The notes: a model not told the origin generated them from the sequence alone. A DNA stretch of 64,000 nt from Lineus longissimus (GCF_910592395.1 NC_088309.1:13520599-13584598); one strand, 5' to 3'. Counted from the stretch's first letter, positions 44,195 through 55,770 are shown. Numbers and translations are program-made.

Positions 44195-45767
44195 AGGCCA
44201 GAGCCCTCTATTAAAACCTGTGTACATTACGTGAACATTGTTGTGCATAAGTTTTGGTAAAAAAAGTACACCTTGGACAAATCAATCTACACAAAACTTT
44301 ATATGTGTCAAGAACAACCCTTTGCCAATAGCGTAATAAAGTTTAAAATGAAATGTCCTGGAGACATTGTGCTCACCTGGGAATCAATTAGTTGTAGATG
44401 AAATGACATATGGAGGTTAAATTGACTTCGAGATATGACAAAATGTGGCACTGTCAATGACACTATTAGAGTTTGACCTCTATGAACTTAATAAACTAGG
44501 TCACAATTGACCTTAATTGGCCCCTTAGGGTCAACTTGTACAGATGCCCAATAGGTGTCACCATATAAAATTTGAAGCATCTCAGCCAAATAGTAGTGAA
44601 ACGTATCAACTTCAGTGGAATTTTCGAGTTTGAACTTTCTGACCTTGGAAACTAGTTCATGGTCAAAATGTTATACGCTCTATGTCAATCTTGATCATAT
44701 CGATCAATGATGCATCTTTGAGGATCATACAGTGGAGGTTTCTTGATATAACTGACATTGAGTTTTATGACCTGACCTACTTACACCTGAAAAGTAGGTC
44801 ACATTGACCAGAGTTTTGTTAATATGTACAGATGCCCAATAGGAGTTTGAACTCTGTGACCTTCAAAAGTAGGTAAAATCAAAAACCTGTACACTATGTC
44901 ATGTAGTCTCATCAGAAGTATTGACAGTAATAATAATGTCTTCATAGGATTTTACAAACTTGACCTACTTATCACTGAAAAGTTGGTCACATTGACCTAC
45001 TTTTTTGGTCAACATGTAAAGATGCTCAATAAGTGTCTACATACCAAATTTAAAGAGTCTACAACAAGTGATGACGAAACGTGCCACCTGCGGTGAAATT
45101 ATAGAGTTTGACCTCTGTAACCTTGAAAAGTAGGTCAAATCAAAAACTCGGGTAATATGTCATGAAGTCTCTTCATGGGTATCCACAGAAAAAATTTCAA
45201 GATCCTAGCTATCAGCATTCATGAGATATTGACAAAATAAGGTTTTCAAAGATGGCCGCCTGGAGCCAAGAAAGTAGGTCAAATTGCAATGATTTTCGGT
45301 ATGTCAGGTCATGCTGTCATAAGACATCCACACACCAAGTTTCAACCTCCTAGACTCAATGGTGAGCAAACGTGCCACCATTGTTGTCGGACGCCGGACG
45401 GACAGACAGCCCAACAGACGACGGACGACATAAGCTCACCCAGGTGAGCTAAAAATTCCAATACCGATTGCCTGAGAAAAAAAGATTTCCGTACACCATA
45501 TCCATCAAAACGTCACTGGCGCATTGATATGGCCCTGTCAAAGTACAAGTTCTAAACTGACCAGTGAGACCACATTTTCTTAAATATATTATCAAAAAGC
45601 ATATTTCTGTGACGGCCTGACTCTGTAGATTAAGAATCAACCACAGATTGAGAATTAATTCCACTTTGGTCCATCCCAGCCATGCATTTACCACAACTTG
45701 ACATTTTAATAAGCTCTATGTGACTGTGCCACACTTCCGGTCGTGGATGAATACATGTCTCTGCCCT
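44195..45767 (-). mobile_element. MITE family M1, copy 3 (inverted, interrupted by H1 copy E)
   Basis: The reverse complement of copy 1, split at 44348/45450 by an H1 repeat. The ends are AGGCCAGAG at 44195 and CTCTGCCCT at 45767. The flanks give a TGCA duplication (GGGGTGCA on the left and TGCACCCC on the right), implying a 4-bp target duplication within the GGGGTGCACCCC palindrome. Confidence 0.75.
44348..45450 (+). mobile_element. Hairpin-ended repeat H1, copy E (old, nested in the MITE)
   Basis: It begins ATGAAATGTCCTGGAGACATT with TGCTCACC and ends AAGCTCACCCAGGTGAGCT. It carries five or six diverged units with TGACCT.../AGGTCA half-sites, and CGGACGG text near the end in place of the GAC array. 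MITE copy 1 shows the uninterrupted target at about 480-490 (AATTTTTTAAAACTTTATTA). Confidence 0.8.
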
Positions 45768-46791
45768 GCACCCCATTACTCACGTCAAACTGCCACACAT
45801 TTTGTACAATATCAGTCATTTATGTCATTTCTACGTCACAGTGATATAAAATTAAATTCAAATAAGACCTACTGGACCAAGAGATGCCATACTTCTATCT
45901 ACTGGTAATACATAGCGTCTAAGGGAAAATTACTCCATTTTAGTATAATCAGTCAAGTAGGTATCAGATACAAAAAAAATTACTGCTGCTGCAATATGTT
46001 CTGTTAGTTAGTTCTAATCTGGATGATTTTCTACAAACTGGCAGCCCATGACAGCCTAATGCCAACCAGAAAAAGTTGGCTGTATATTTGTATTCCAGGG
46101 ACTGGACTTAACATTGGTCACCACGTTGACATACTAGACATGCAAAGACAAAAAAAGACATATAAATCAGTTGAATTCAAAAGATCACTTCTGGCATAAT
46201 ATCACTCAGCAAAAAAGAGACGATTTCCCTTTTACAAAACCTTCCTTTACTATCTCTTACTGAGAGGTGAGCTAAAAACCTTGGATGACTGATGGTGCTA
46301 GCCTTAAATAAGCCCTATTCAGGTCTGCATGAATTTAAGATGGTGTGTGTTTTGGGTGCCCTCATGGGCTGCGCCAGGAGTCTTCTGTGAATATTTTCAC
46401 ATTTTCATACCCCCTAAATTTACAAAAACAAATCTCTGTGGAAATGGAAGCATTATGATACAAAGAATTATTTGCATGTGAAAACAAGAGTTTGGTAATT
46501 TTTCATATTGGCCTGTTCTGACCATGTGTCTTTCGCCAGCCAAAAAAAAAGCGAACCATAGAGAGGTTTGAAAATGTGATTTTTTTTCCCCCCGTTAGGA
46601 ACATGAGACTACCACCAAAAAAGATTTAGGACAAATCGGGAGGGATCATATATCACACCTTAATGGTTGAGTGCCCGATTCTTTTAAACCTGGCACTTTA
46701 GGATTTTGCTCAGTCACAAATTGTCCAGCCGATTCTTGTTTGTTCAGGAAACACCAAAATCATCAATTGTGGCAAACACAATAAATCTCAC
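45768..46791. other. Probable intron with a solo H1 terminus
   Basis: At 46250-46278 the text CTCTTACTGAGAGGTGAGCT followed by AAAAA is a lone right hairpin end of H1. Nothing else is recognisable. Confidence 0.45.
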
Positions 46792-46944
46792 CTGTCCATT
46801 GTGCCATGGGAACTCTCCTTCCCCATAATCATATCTAATTTCTTCGCCCACTTCAATGCGCCTAGTGGCGGTTTTATGTTGAAATGGTCATGGGAGTCGT
46901 TGATCAGGCGACCTAGGCTACCATCGTCAGTGTTGGCATTAATG
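46792..46944 (-). pseudogene. SET gene exon 3 (SET-C, internal deletion)
   Basis: After a TTTCTTTCAG acceptor it reads INANTDDGSLGRLINDSHD, matching the SET signature (usually GRLINHS). It then jumps, in another frame, to RRIEVGEEIRYDYGEGEFPW, the C-terminal GEE..YDYG motif carrying the catalytic tyrosine. About 20 residues expected between them are absent, and the frame shifts, so the exon cannot encode a full SET fold. A GTGAGA donor follows at 46791. Confidence 0.65.
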
Positions 46945-47531
46945 CTGAAAGAAAGAAAATGAATTTGAAACATGGACTAGAGAAATGTCACCCTGAATTA
47001 CTAGTAGAATCCACTTAAGGATAGGTACATGTATTCAATACTTTGGTTGATTTTATCTATAATCTTGTCTTTAAGTTGGAAAGAACAGCAGGAATTTCAT
47101 TTCACGCAAAAGTATTTTGGCAGGGTCACGCAAAATAATTAACCCAGAGTTCAACACCAGGTTCAACGCCTAAATTGTGACGCAGGGAATACATTTTCTA
47201 GACCTTTACCCAGTGTGTGGCGGTCTTCCTTATGTTCACTAAAATTTTATCTCTGGATCTCCGAGCCAACATCGTGGTTTCAGCAGGATATCTGAAGAAG
47301 TAGCCAACAGAATGCTTCCAAACTTTCAGGAATGTTTTATCAGAATCTTAGTCAGGAATGATTACAATTTCATCATCAGCATTCTGGAAGGTACATGTAA
47401 GCATGAAGCAAGTCCGGTTGGGAACTACAATTACAGGCGGTCTTCAGATTGATTGACAAGTCAATTTCTAGTTATGAGATGGTCCTGCACTAGACATGCT
47501 AGATTTACCTTGGAAGAAGACAGTTACTTAC

Positions 47532-47661
47532 CAATAACTTTTCCCCTTGAAACTGAATTCAAAACAGTAATCCCCATTTGTCATTACGTCTGCTACCCTC
47601 CCCCTGTACTGACAGAGAAACTCTCCTTGTTCATACGCCTTGGTTGCAAAAACCCCCCTAC
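47532..47661 (-). CDS. SET gene exon 2 (SET-N)
   Basis: It lies between a TTTTACAG acceptor and a GTAAGT donor. It encodes RGVFATKAYEQGEFLCQYRG and FEFSFKGKSY, the start of a SET domain: the GRGVFA motif binds S-adenosylmethionine, and the following strands are typical of KMT5A (Set8)-like lysine methyltransferases. It ends in phase 2 (TG), which pairs with the first base C of exon 3 to give Cys. Confidence 0.7.
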
Positions 47662-47946
47662 CTGTAAAACAATTAATATTCAGATTTAAATTGGCACTGA
47701 TTCAGCACGTCTTTATCTCAATATTATCTGTGTCAACCATGACCGAGTTACATGTATTTGCTGGCAAATACAATAGAGTTGGTTTTTTTTAAAAGAATCC
47801 GGGAAGGTAGAACTTTAATTACTGTGCCGACAAAAAATTTCAACAATTAGTTTAAAATTACCTAGAAACATGGCCTTTGGATCAGCAAATTAGAAACTCA
47901 CAACTTCTCAGAGCAGAACATTATTTGTACCAGTATGTGTACTCAC

Positions 47947-48043
47947 CAATGACATCATTAATACCTCTCATTTCCAGCCCAGGTGGATCACTATCTTTTT
48001 CCACATATTCTTTGGCCCATGCCAAAGGGCTTTTGCGTGGCAT
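47947..48043 (-). CDS. SET gene exon 1 (start exon)
   Basis: ATG at 48043 opens a frame beginning MPRKSPLAWAKEYVEKD and ending in a GTGAGT donor at 47946. It has 97 coding bases, phase 1. The sequence matches the N-terminal helix that precedes the SET core in KMT5A-like proteins, and it leads in frame, through a split glycine codon, into GRGVFATKAYEQGEF of the next exon. Confidence 0.65.
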
Positions 48044-48078
48044 ATTTTATTGAACATCTGTAAGTGTAAGTGTAAGAA

Positions 48079-49092
48079 ATGAAACGCCCAGGGGCCATTG
48101 TGCTCACCGTAGAGATATTTGGTGCTTTGGAATTCATCCAGGTTAAGAAACATTGTACATGTATAGTACATAGGTCAAACCAAAGTCGGTATGACAAGTG
48201 ATGTATCGTTGCTTGGAGGAAGTACCATAAGAATATCATCAAAAACAAGTCACTATTAAACGAGATATTGCACTTTTTACCTATTTTAGTTTTGGCCTCC
48301 TGGTGGCCAAGTTGAGTACCAGATCAGATTGAAATTCGGTGTCCGAGGTTACATGACGTAGGGAGTCATGTGTTCCAAATTTCAAGTTCATAGCTTTAGT
48401 GGTTAAGAAACGGCCAATTTACGCCATATGACCTCTGTGACATTGAAAAGTAGGTCAAATTGAAAACCCGTAAGATATGTGATGTATTCTTCCTAAGAGT
48501 ACCTTCCATAAATTTTTTATCGAAAACAAGTCACTTATAAGCGAGATATCACACTTTTTAGATTTCCACTTTTGGCCCCCTGGTGGCAAAGTTGAGAATC
48601 AGATCAAACAGAAATTCAGCACCAGAGGCTATGTGATATAGGGGGTTATATGTACCAAGTTTCAAGTTCATAGCTTTAGTGGTTAAGAAACGTGCCATAG
48701 TTTACACTCTAACGGCCAATTTACACCATATGACCTCTGCGACCTTGAAAAGTAAGTCAAATTAAATTAAATATGATATAAGATGTATATTTGCTATGAG
48801 TACCTACAACAAAAGTTTCATCGAAAACAAATCACTAATAAGCGAGATATCACACTTTTTGGATATCGACATTTGGCCCCCTGGTGGCGAAGATGAGAAT
48901 CAGATTGGATCGAAATTCAGTGTCAGAGGTCACCTGACCTAGAGGGTGCTGTGTACAAAGTTTCAAGTTCATAGCCCTAGAGGTTAAGAAACGTGCCACT
49001 GTTTCTGAAACAGGATACGACGGACGACGCCGACGACGCCGACGCCGCCGACGGACACAGCGCTATCGTATAGACTCACTTATGGTGAGCCA
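48079..49092 (+). mobile_element. Hairpin-ended repeat H1, copy D (diverged)
   Basis: It begins ATGAAACGCCCAGGGGCCATT with TGCTCACC and ends ACTCACTTATGGTGAGCC. The inner units and a CGACGACGCCGACG patch correspond to copy A at lower identity. It lies just upstream of the SET start exon. Confidence 0.75.
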
Positions 49093-49628
49093 AAAAAGAC
49101 TTACAAGATGCTGTCAGTCTGAATACCGAATACTTGACATAAGAAATTACATGTAATGTACACCACAACAAAAGTAAGTCCCCCCCTAAACAATTGGTCA
49201 GAATTTATGAAGTATCAACGTCAATGCAATGAAAATTGCAGGACATCATGATACTATAATTTGAGATAAGGAGTAAAAATGACAGCACCACACCGATTGT
49301 TAGGTGTGAATGAACCTCAATTGAATAAAAAAAGTTCCGTTTCAAAAATAACAAAAGCTGATATCCCCAAGTTTTCAACACTGAAATTGACTGGCAGTGT
49401 TGGCCATGCTTTCAGTTTTGGTTTGACACTCACTGATACATGCCAGGAACGTCAGAGTAAAACAGGACCATTGCAATTGGTCTCCTTCAGGCGAATAATC
49501 CAGTGAAGGAAGTTGCCTGCAGGATGAAAGTAAGTCCAAATCCCACCCAACTAAAAAGAAGACAGCGTATCGTTTCGTAGGGTGACAGAACAAACGAATA
49601 TGAACGATTTGACAGCTTATCTGCAAAA
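49093..49628. other. Non-coding stretch between two H1 copies
   Basis: No gene is recognised; the short open frames are not protein-like. Confidence 0.5.
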
Positions 49629-50677
49629 ATGAAATGGCCAGGGCCATTGTGCTCACCTCATGTGGAGGAAAGATGGATAAAGAGCATGGTATTGTGTCAT
49701 GTAGTGTTAGGTTTGATGTAGGTCCAAGCAATTACAATTTCCCCAAAATGGCCAATTTACAGTACATTCGACCTCTGTGACCTTGAAAAGTAGGTCAAAT
49801 CAAAGAAGACCCGGGTGACACATTGAATGGTTGTTAGAATTAGATGTACCTATGATATAAAATTGGTGCCAATCGGGCAAGTCATTACTAGGAATAATGG
49901 CATTTTGAAGAATTTAGGATTTGGCCCCCTCCCTGGAGGCCAAACGGCAAATCAGATTGCACCAAACTTCGGTACCTGAGATCACCTGACCAAGGGGTAC
50001 ATGTGTACTTAATTTGTGATCAATAGTCATTGCAGTTAAGAAACGTGCCATAGTTACGGCCTGACGGCGAATTTACGCCATTTGACCTCTGTGACCTTGA
50101 CAAGAAGGTCAAATTAAAAACCTGTGTGACATATACTGTATGGTGGTTAGATGTACCCATGATATCAAATTGGTGGCAATCGGGCAAGAAGTTAAGGAAT
50201 AATCACATTTTTAAGGTTTTTGGATTTTGCCCCCTGGTGGTCAAGTGGTGAATCATATTGGACCAAACTTCGGTCCCTGAGATCACCTGACTAAGGGGTA
50301 AATGTGTACCAAATTTGGTATCAATAGTCATTGCAGTTTAGAAACGTGCCATCGTTACATCCTAACGGCCAATTTACACCATTTGACCTCTGTGACCTTG
50401 AAAAGGAGGTCAAATCAAAAACCCGGAGGATATATGATGCACCTTTGCTAGAAGTACCTACCATATTTTTTTCAAAATTTCCCGACTACTATTAAGGGAG
50501 ATATTGCATATTTTCACTTTTAACGTTTGGCCCCCTGGTGGCCAAACCATGAAACGAATCGGACCAAAACTTGGTCTCCAAGGTGTCATTACATAAGGGT
50601 ACATGTGTACCAAGTTTCAACTCAATAGCTCTAACAGTTACGAAACGTGCCCTGCTAACGGACGACGGACGACGACG

Positions 50678-50715
<38 letters not shown>

Positions 50716-50767
50716 ACGACGGACGCCACGGTATGGGATAAGCTCACCTCTGCTAAGAGGTGAGCTA
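49629..50767 (+). mobile_element. Hairpin-ended repeat H1, copy C (young)
   Basis: Nearly identical to copies A and B, including the three internal units, the GAC array (about 50660-50720) and the terminal hairpin. The right flank is CTAACAAGAG, so the A-run that follows other copies is not part of the element. Confidence 0.85.
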
Positions 50768-51700
50768 ACAAGAGTAGAATAACATCCCACAGCTAAGAAT
50801 CTGATGCCTAATCAACAGATCTCCACTCCCCACGGAAACTCCAGGGAAATAACGCCTATATATTTGCACAGGTAAACCAACAAGGTACAAAACAGTTCAA
50901 TTAAAAGGGAAGCAATAATTTAATTGTAATAGAACATTAACCAATAATTTAATTGTAATAGAACATCACGGATCTATAAACAACGGATTTGCAACATGGG
51001 TGATGACGTCATAATCAGCCGGACAATGCAGTGTTCTTGGTTTCCGAGTCTCGAGGTATCTTGGATACCCGTTTGGTAGCGAGATTTCTAGTCTTTTTCA
51101 TACATTTTCAGGAAAATGGCTTAGCTTGTAAGTTGTAACCGAATAAACGTCTTACTTGTTTGGATCTTCTTATAAACGTTTACAGTAATTAAAAATATAT
51201 GTTTTGCACTGCGTTTGCCGTTTTCTATACAGAATAAATCTGGTTTTCCATAAATTTTGTCTTTGAATACGGTCAATATGTGCTAACTGACCAAACAAAT
51301 TTCTTTGATTCTCACGTGATCAGGCGTGGACACTGTAATAATTAGCTAATTAACACATATTAAGGTTGTTTTGGGACACGTCACAGTATATAATTAACTA
51401 AAAACAACCAAAGCTAATCAACAATCGGCAATGAATATACTTCAGAGCAGCATTAACACCATCTGAAAAAAACATCTGTATATTTGACAAGTCTCATTCC
51501 ATGCGAGAGAAGACAGTTTGAAAGTACGCATGCACCAACAAAAATCCCACTTAATGGAATGCCATCAACCTCGCTACCAACAGTTTCCACTTTTACCCCT
51601 TCATTAGTCATTTTAGCCATGCAGAAGATTCCCTAGGGCCTATTGTGTTGAGTTCCACCAATATATGTATTTTTCAAATGATCATTATGATGATAGGAAA
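50768..51700. other. Non-coding stretch, no gene seen
   Basis: It includes a direct repeat of AATAATTTAATTGTAATAGA at about 50914 and 50942 and a TGACGTCA at about 51003. Nothing else is supported. Confidence 0.5.
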
Positions 51701-51707
51701 AACTTAC

Positions 51708-52335
51708 CGAGCTTACTAACTGCCATCCACCTTGACTTCCACCGTCTAAAGGACATTTCGATTTTTACCCGGATTCGTTGGTGATGAGAATTGTAACGGC
51801 GCTCAGCAGCATCCTGGGGTCTACCGACTGGGGTCAATATCCATGGCTTCAAGGGGTATACGCGATCACCAAGAAGGTAGCCTCCATGGTTTAGTCGGTT
51901 TTCCAGCTTTCTGTTCAGTTCACAATTACGCAAAATAAAAGCGTTGTGGGTACTGCCGGGCCAGGATGCAACGATATTCGTAAATTTCAGGTCATGCGAT
52001 GAGCACACTCCTTGAATGTTCAATGCATGGTAGCCTCTGCGACAAATGTATGATTCTTCATGTTGTGAAGGTGACTTTATTTGAACGAGACTTCCATCCA
52101 CACAGCCGAGTACATTGGGTATCCGATGTTGGGGTGTGTAGAACATCTTGTTGGATTCGCAACATCATCTTCAAGTAAATCAATTACCTCCAATAACACA
52201 GGTCTAGTCATTTGGTAGCGTCGGAGGAGATCAACATCATCGTACGCATCGATGGATTCAGACGGTCCCTAAAAACTCGTTCCCTTTTTAGGGCTCGCCG
52301 ATTTTCATCCTCAAGAGCTAAAAAAGCCACAGCGA
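51708..52335 (-). pseudogene. HARBI1-like transposase fragment, internally deleted
   Basis: The N-terminal remnant reads RERVFRDRLNPS (about 52300) and then, in another frame, DAYDDVDLLRRYQMTRPVLL. Without the usual middle region it goes straight to an open segment (52146-51708) with the DDE core: D17 in NVLGCVDGSLVQI, then PGSTHNAFILR where the second catalytic Asp is Asn (N68), and E130 in RVKIEMSFRRWKSRW. A GTAAGT donor follows at 51707. The sequence differs from the intact Harbinger transposase at 31 kb, so it is a separate, dead lineage. Frameshift, deletion and D-to-N change all argue against activity. Confidence 0.8.
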
Positions 52336-52559
52336 TTCCTGCCGAAACACACAGAAGAACTGCGGAATCACTACGCAAGCCTTACGTCTGGTCGCGAGCA
52401 CATATACAATTACACACTCCTTACGCAATGGTGTAAAGTTACGAACCTTTCGTGAATAGCCCGCAACATCTTAGGTACGGGTTACAAGTCCCTTACGCAT
52501 GCGTAAGGCCCAATTAGGCATTGTGAATCAGGTTATAGGTTTCCTCGTACCATGCTGAC

Positions 52560-53008
52560 GTGAAGAGCGACTGCATTTACGGAAGAGCTGTCCTCCTTAA
52601 TCTGCACCGAAGCAGATTACACAGTACGGCAGATGTCAATGGCCTTTTTGAGGCCCAAGCCTATTTGCGATATGAGCTTTTCTCGCATGTTATCATTTTT
52701 GACTCCTAGCAAGAGGCCATCCATTATGCCTTTTTGACTCCTAGCAAGAGGCCGTCCATTATGAGTTTTTCCCTCATACATTCACAAGGCTAAACTTTAG
52801 AATCCCCGATCGGAAATGACGTAGTTTGATCGCATTCAACTATAAATCCATTGAACAGTGGTGCTTGGTTGGTCAACCGATGACCTTTTTTTGGGGTGTG
52901 ATCGGGGATTGTAAACTCGTTCCCATTTTGGTTACAACGGTTGAACTGAAATTGTTCAAAGTACTCTTTCGTAAGGCCTATAAAATGTTCTTCGAATTCT
53001 TTCATAAT
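52560..53008 (-). pseudogene. Ty3/Gypsy-like gag, C-terminal fragment
   Basis: From 53005 the frame begins MKEFEEHFIGLTKEYFEQFQ, matching the capsid-region pattern FxxHFxPxxNxxYER. Further on, IMDGLLLGVK occurs twice because of a 36-bp tandem duplication at 52708-52780, then NDNMREKLISQIGLGLKKAI, the usual gag helix. Stops and frame changes break it. It continues the gag fragment at 55771-56068, from which it is separated by a 2.76-kb insertion. Confidence 0.5.
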
Positions 53009-55770
53009 AGGGAGCTCTAGCGAGCTTTATGGTTAGAGAGTGTGTGTATACCATCAACGAAAAAAACTTGACCCGGAACCAGAAAACCTCCAAACCCAGG
53101 TGACATTCTTGCACGCGAATCGTATACGCTAATGCACAGCAATTTACCTGGGGAGAGATTTTCTTTTTCCAAACAATTCAGCGGGACGCTACGATGTTTA
53201 CGCACAGAAGTTGCTGTTCGGTTGAAGATTTCGTCAAAACAGGGCCGAATCAAAGTGTAACGATACCCTGGGGCGAATCGAAATGCATTAAACAACAAGC
53301 TGCATCGCTGCCAGAGATTATTTTTCTCTTTCCGCGAAGAAATCGAACTGGCAAAATTCCGCAAAAGATTTTCCGTCTGCTAACTTTTCCGTAGTTTCAA
53401 GCGCACCAACATGATCGGTCCGGGGCTGCCGGTTTCGACGACGATTTCGTCAATATCATGGGGTGTGACAATATGTCGACGGTCTGGTTCCATTAATAAT
53501 GCAATAATCTTGAAAGTACATTGGTCTCAATGTCTATTTCTCCGTTTCCATGACAAAATCCTACCTTGAAACCTGAAACCACTCGTCCACAACACAAGCC
53601 ATTTCTATTTTCAGAAAGCGCATGCGCACTAACTCAAACGCACGCGCTGACCTCAGGTCTCACTAGCCGGTGCGGAGGCCAGGCCTACTTGCCTCCAAAA
53701 ATGACGCGACGTCATTTCATGCATACCCCTGTTCCAGCGGCTGTAGACTTGACAGTACCTTACTCTCACACAAACCTATACATTTCTGAATAGCTTGTCT
53801 CTTGTAGAATACATCTGACCAAGTTTCAACGTCGTCTAGACATACAGTCATGCATAGACTGATGTAGCACAATGCATGAGACACCCTGTATAACACAAAT
53901 TTGAAAAATGTCACCTCTATGCCTTATAACTTCAAGATTAACACCTGATTACCACTGGCTAGTGAGACCTCAAACTATTCAGGACGGGGGGGGGGGTCGG
54001 CTAAGGTCTTTTTGAATTAGAATATAAATCTTAATTACACTTGGGTCTTGGGATCATTATGCTTATCTCCGGGCAAAAATACCTATCCTTCTCCTGTTGT
54101 GTTTAGTTTCCCACATTCTCCCCACTCTTATTTTCTATACTGCGACAGCTAGCGTCTATTGGGTCAACTGCCATGATGGCATCATCCTAACTATATCCCC
54201 CCTCTCCCACCCACCAACTACTCGCCATCAATCATTGACATTGTGTGCTAGCCAACTGCTTCTTCGGTCAACTGCCATGATGGCATTATCCTAACTATAT
54301 ACCCCCCCCCCCCCCCCCGAGTCTTCTCGCTCACCAGCCCTATTAACGAAGAGCTCCCTATCAAGGCCTGAGCCTTCCTCATATTAGGGAGCTCTAGCAA
54401 GCTTTATGGTTAGAGAGTGTGTGTATACCATCAACGATCGAAAAAAACTTGACCCGGAACCAGAAAACCTCCAAACCCAGGTGACATTCTTGCACGCGAA
54501 TCGTATACGCTAATGCACAGCAATTTACCTGGGGAGAGATTTTCTTTTTCCAAACAATTCAGCGGGACGCTACGATGTTTACGCAGAGAAGCCGCTGTTC
54601 GTTTGAAGATTTCGTCAAAACAGGGCCGAATCAACGTGTGACGAAACCCTAGGGCGAATCGAAATGCATTAAACAACAATGCATCAATGCCTGAGAATAT
54701 TTTTTCTCTTTCCGCGAAGAAATCGAACCAAGAAATTTTGCTTTGAACTGGCAAAATTCCGCAAAAGATTTTCCGTCTGCTAACTTTTCCGTAGTACGCA
54801 TGCGCACCAACATGATCGGTCCGAGGCTGCCGGTTTCGACGACGATTTCGTCAATATCATGGGGTGTGGCAAGATGTCGACGGTCTGGTCCCATTTATAA
54901 TGCAATAATCTTGAAAGTACATTGGTCTCAATGTCTATTTCCCCGTTTCCATGACAAAATCCTACCGTGAAACTTGAAACCACCATTTCAATTTTCCGTA
55001 GAAAGCGCATGCGCACTAACTCAAACGCGCGCGCTACCCTCAGGTCTCATAGCCGGTGCGGAGGCCAGGCCTACCTGCCTCTAAAAATGACGCGACGTCA
55101 TTTCATGCATACCCCTGTTCCAGCGGCTGTAGACTTGGCAGTACGTTACTCTCACACAAACCTATACATTTCTGAATAGCATGTCTCTTGTAGAATACAT
55201 CTGACCAAGTTTCAACGTCGCCTAGACATACAGTCATGCATAGACTGATGTAGCACAACGCATGAGACACCCTGTATAACGCAAGTTTGTAAAATTTCAC
55301 CTCTATGCCTTATAACTTCAAGATTAACAGCTGATCACCACTGACTAGCGAGACCTCAAACTATTCAGGACATGGGGTCGGCTAAGGTCTTTTTGAATTC
55401 AAATCCTACACTTGGGTCTTGCATTGGGATCATTATGCTTATCTCCGGGCAAAAATACCTATCCTTCTCCTGTTGTGTTTAGTTTCCCACATTCTTCCCA
55501 CCTATTTCTATACTGCGACAGCGTCTATTGGGTCAACTGCCATGATGGCATCCTCCTAACTATATCATCCCCCCCCCTCCCAACCACCAACTACTCGCCA
55601 TCATTGACATTGTGTGCTAGCCAACTGCTTCTTCGGTCAACTGCCATGATGGCATCATCCTAACTATATACCCCCCCCCCCCCCCCACCACCACCACCAC
55701 CCGAGTCTTCTCGCTCACCAGCCCTATTAACGAAGAGCTCCCTATCAAGGCCTGAGCCTTCCTCATATTA
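53009..55770. mobile_element. Two head-to-tail 1.38-kb units inserted in gag
   Basis: Unit 1 is 53009-54385 and unit 2 is 54386-55770. They are closely similar throughout, differing by small indels. Each starts AGGGAGCTCTAGC and ends with AGAGCTCCCT, then AAGGCCTGAGCCTT and CCTCATATTA. Each also holds a poly-C/G run near 54301-54319 and 55671-55686, and GGTCAACTGCCATGATGGCA twice. Removing both units lets the flanking gag frame read through. No protein is recognised. Direct adjacency of two full units suggests rolling-circle or tandem integration, but no Helitron ends are evident. Confidence 0.65.

Larger units (their letters stand above)
21745..48043 (-). pseudogene. SET / C2H2 / tyrosine-recombinase-like multi-exon gene
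   Basis: I assembled at least nine minus-strand exons by splice signals and codon phase. In coding order: 48043-47947, 47661-47532 and 46944-46792 (SET domain), then 30638-28156 (acidic repeated linker plus zinc-finger motifs), 27687-27579, 27195-27070, 25291-25173 and 23381-23186 (recombinase-like fold), then 22175 to about 21952 with a tail to 21745. Phases match at the first two SET junctions and through the recombinase exons. At least one connecting exon between 46.8 and 30.6 kb is missing from my model, so joining the two halves is inference. It is supported by my recollection of uncharacterised fish and invertebrate proteins with this same domain order. Damage: a deletion with frame change in SET exon 3, one lost A in an A run near 29.58 kb, indels in the 27.6- and 27.1-kb exons, and a stop near 21.95 kb. 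The 26-kb span is due to nested transposons in introns. Confidence 0.6.

Noticed and set aside
53009-55770. Two units read as a 5' and 3' LTR pair
   Set aside because: They are directly adjacent with no internal region, do not show TG...CA ends, and no primer site or purine tract borders them.
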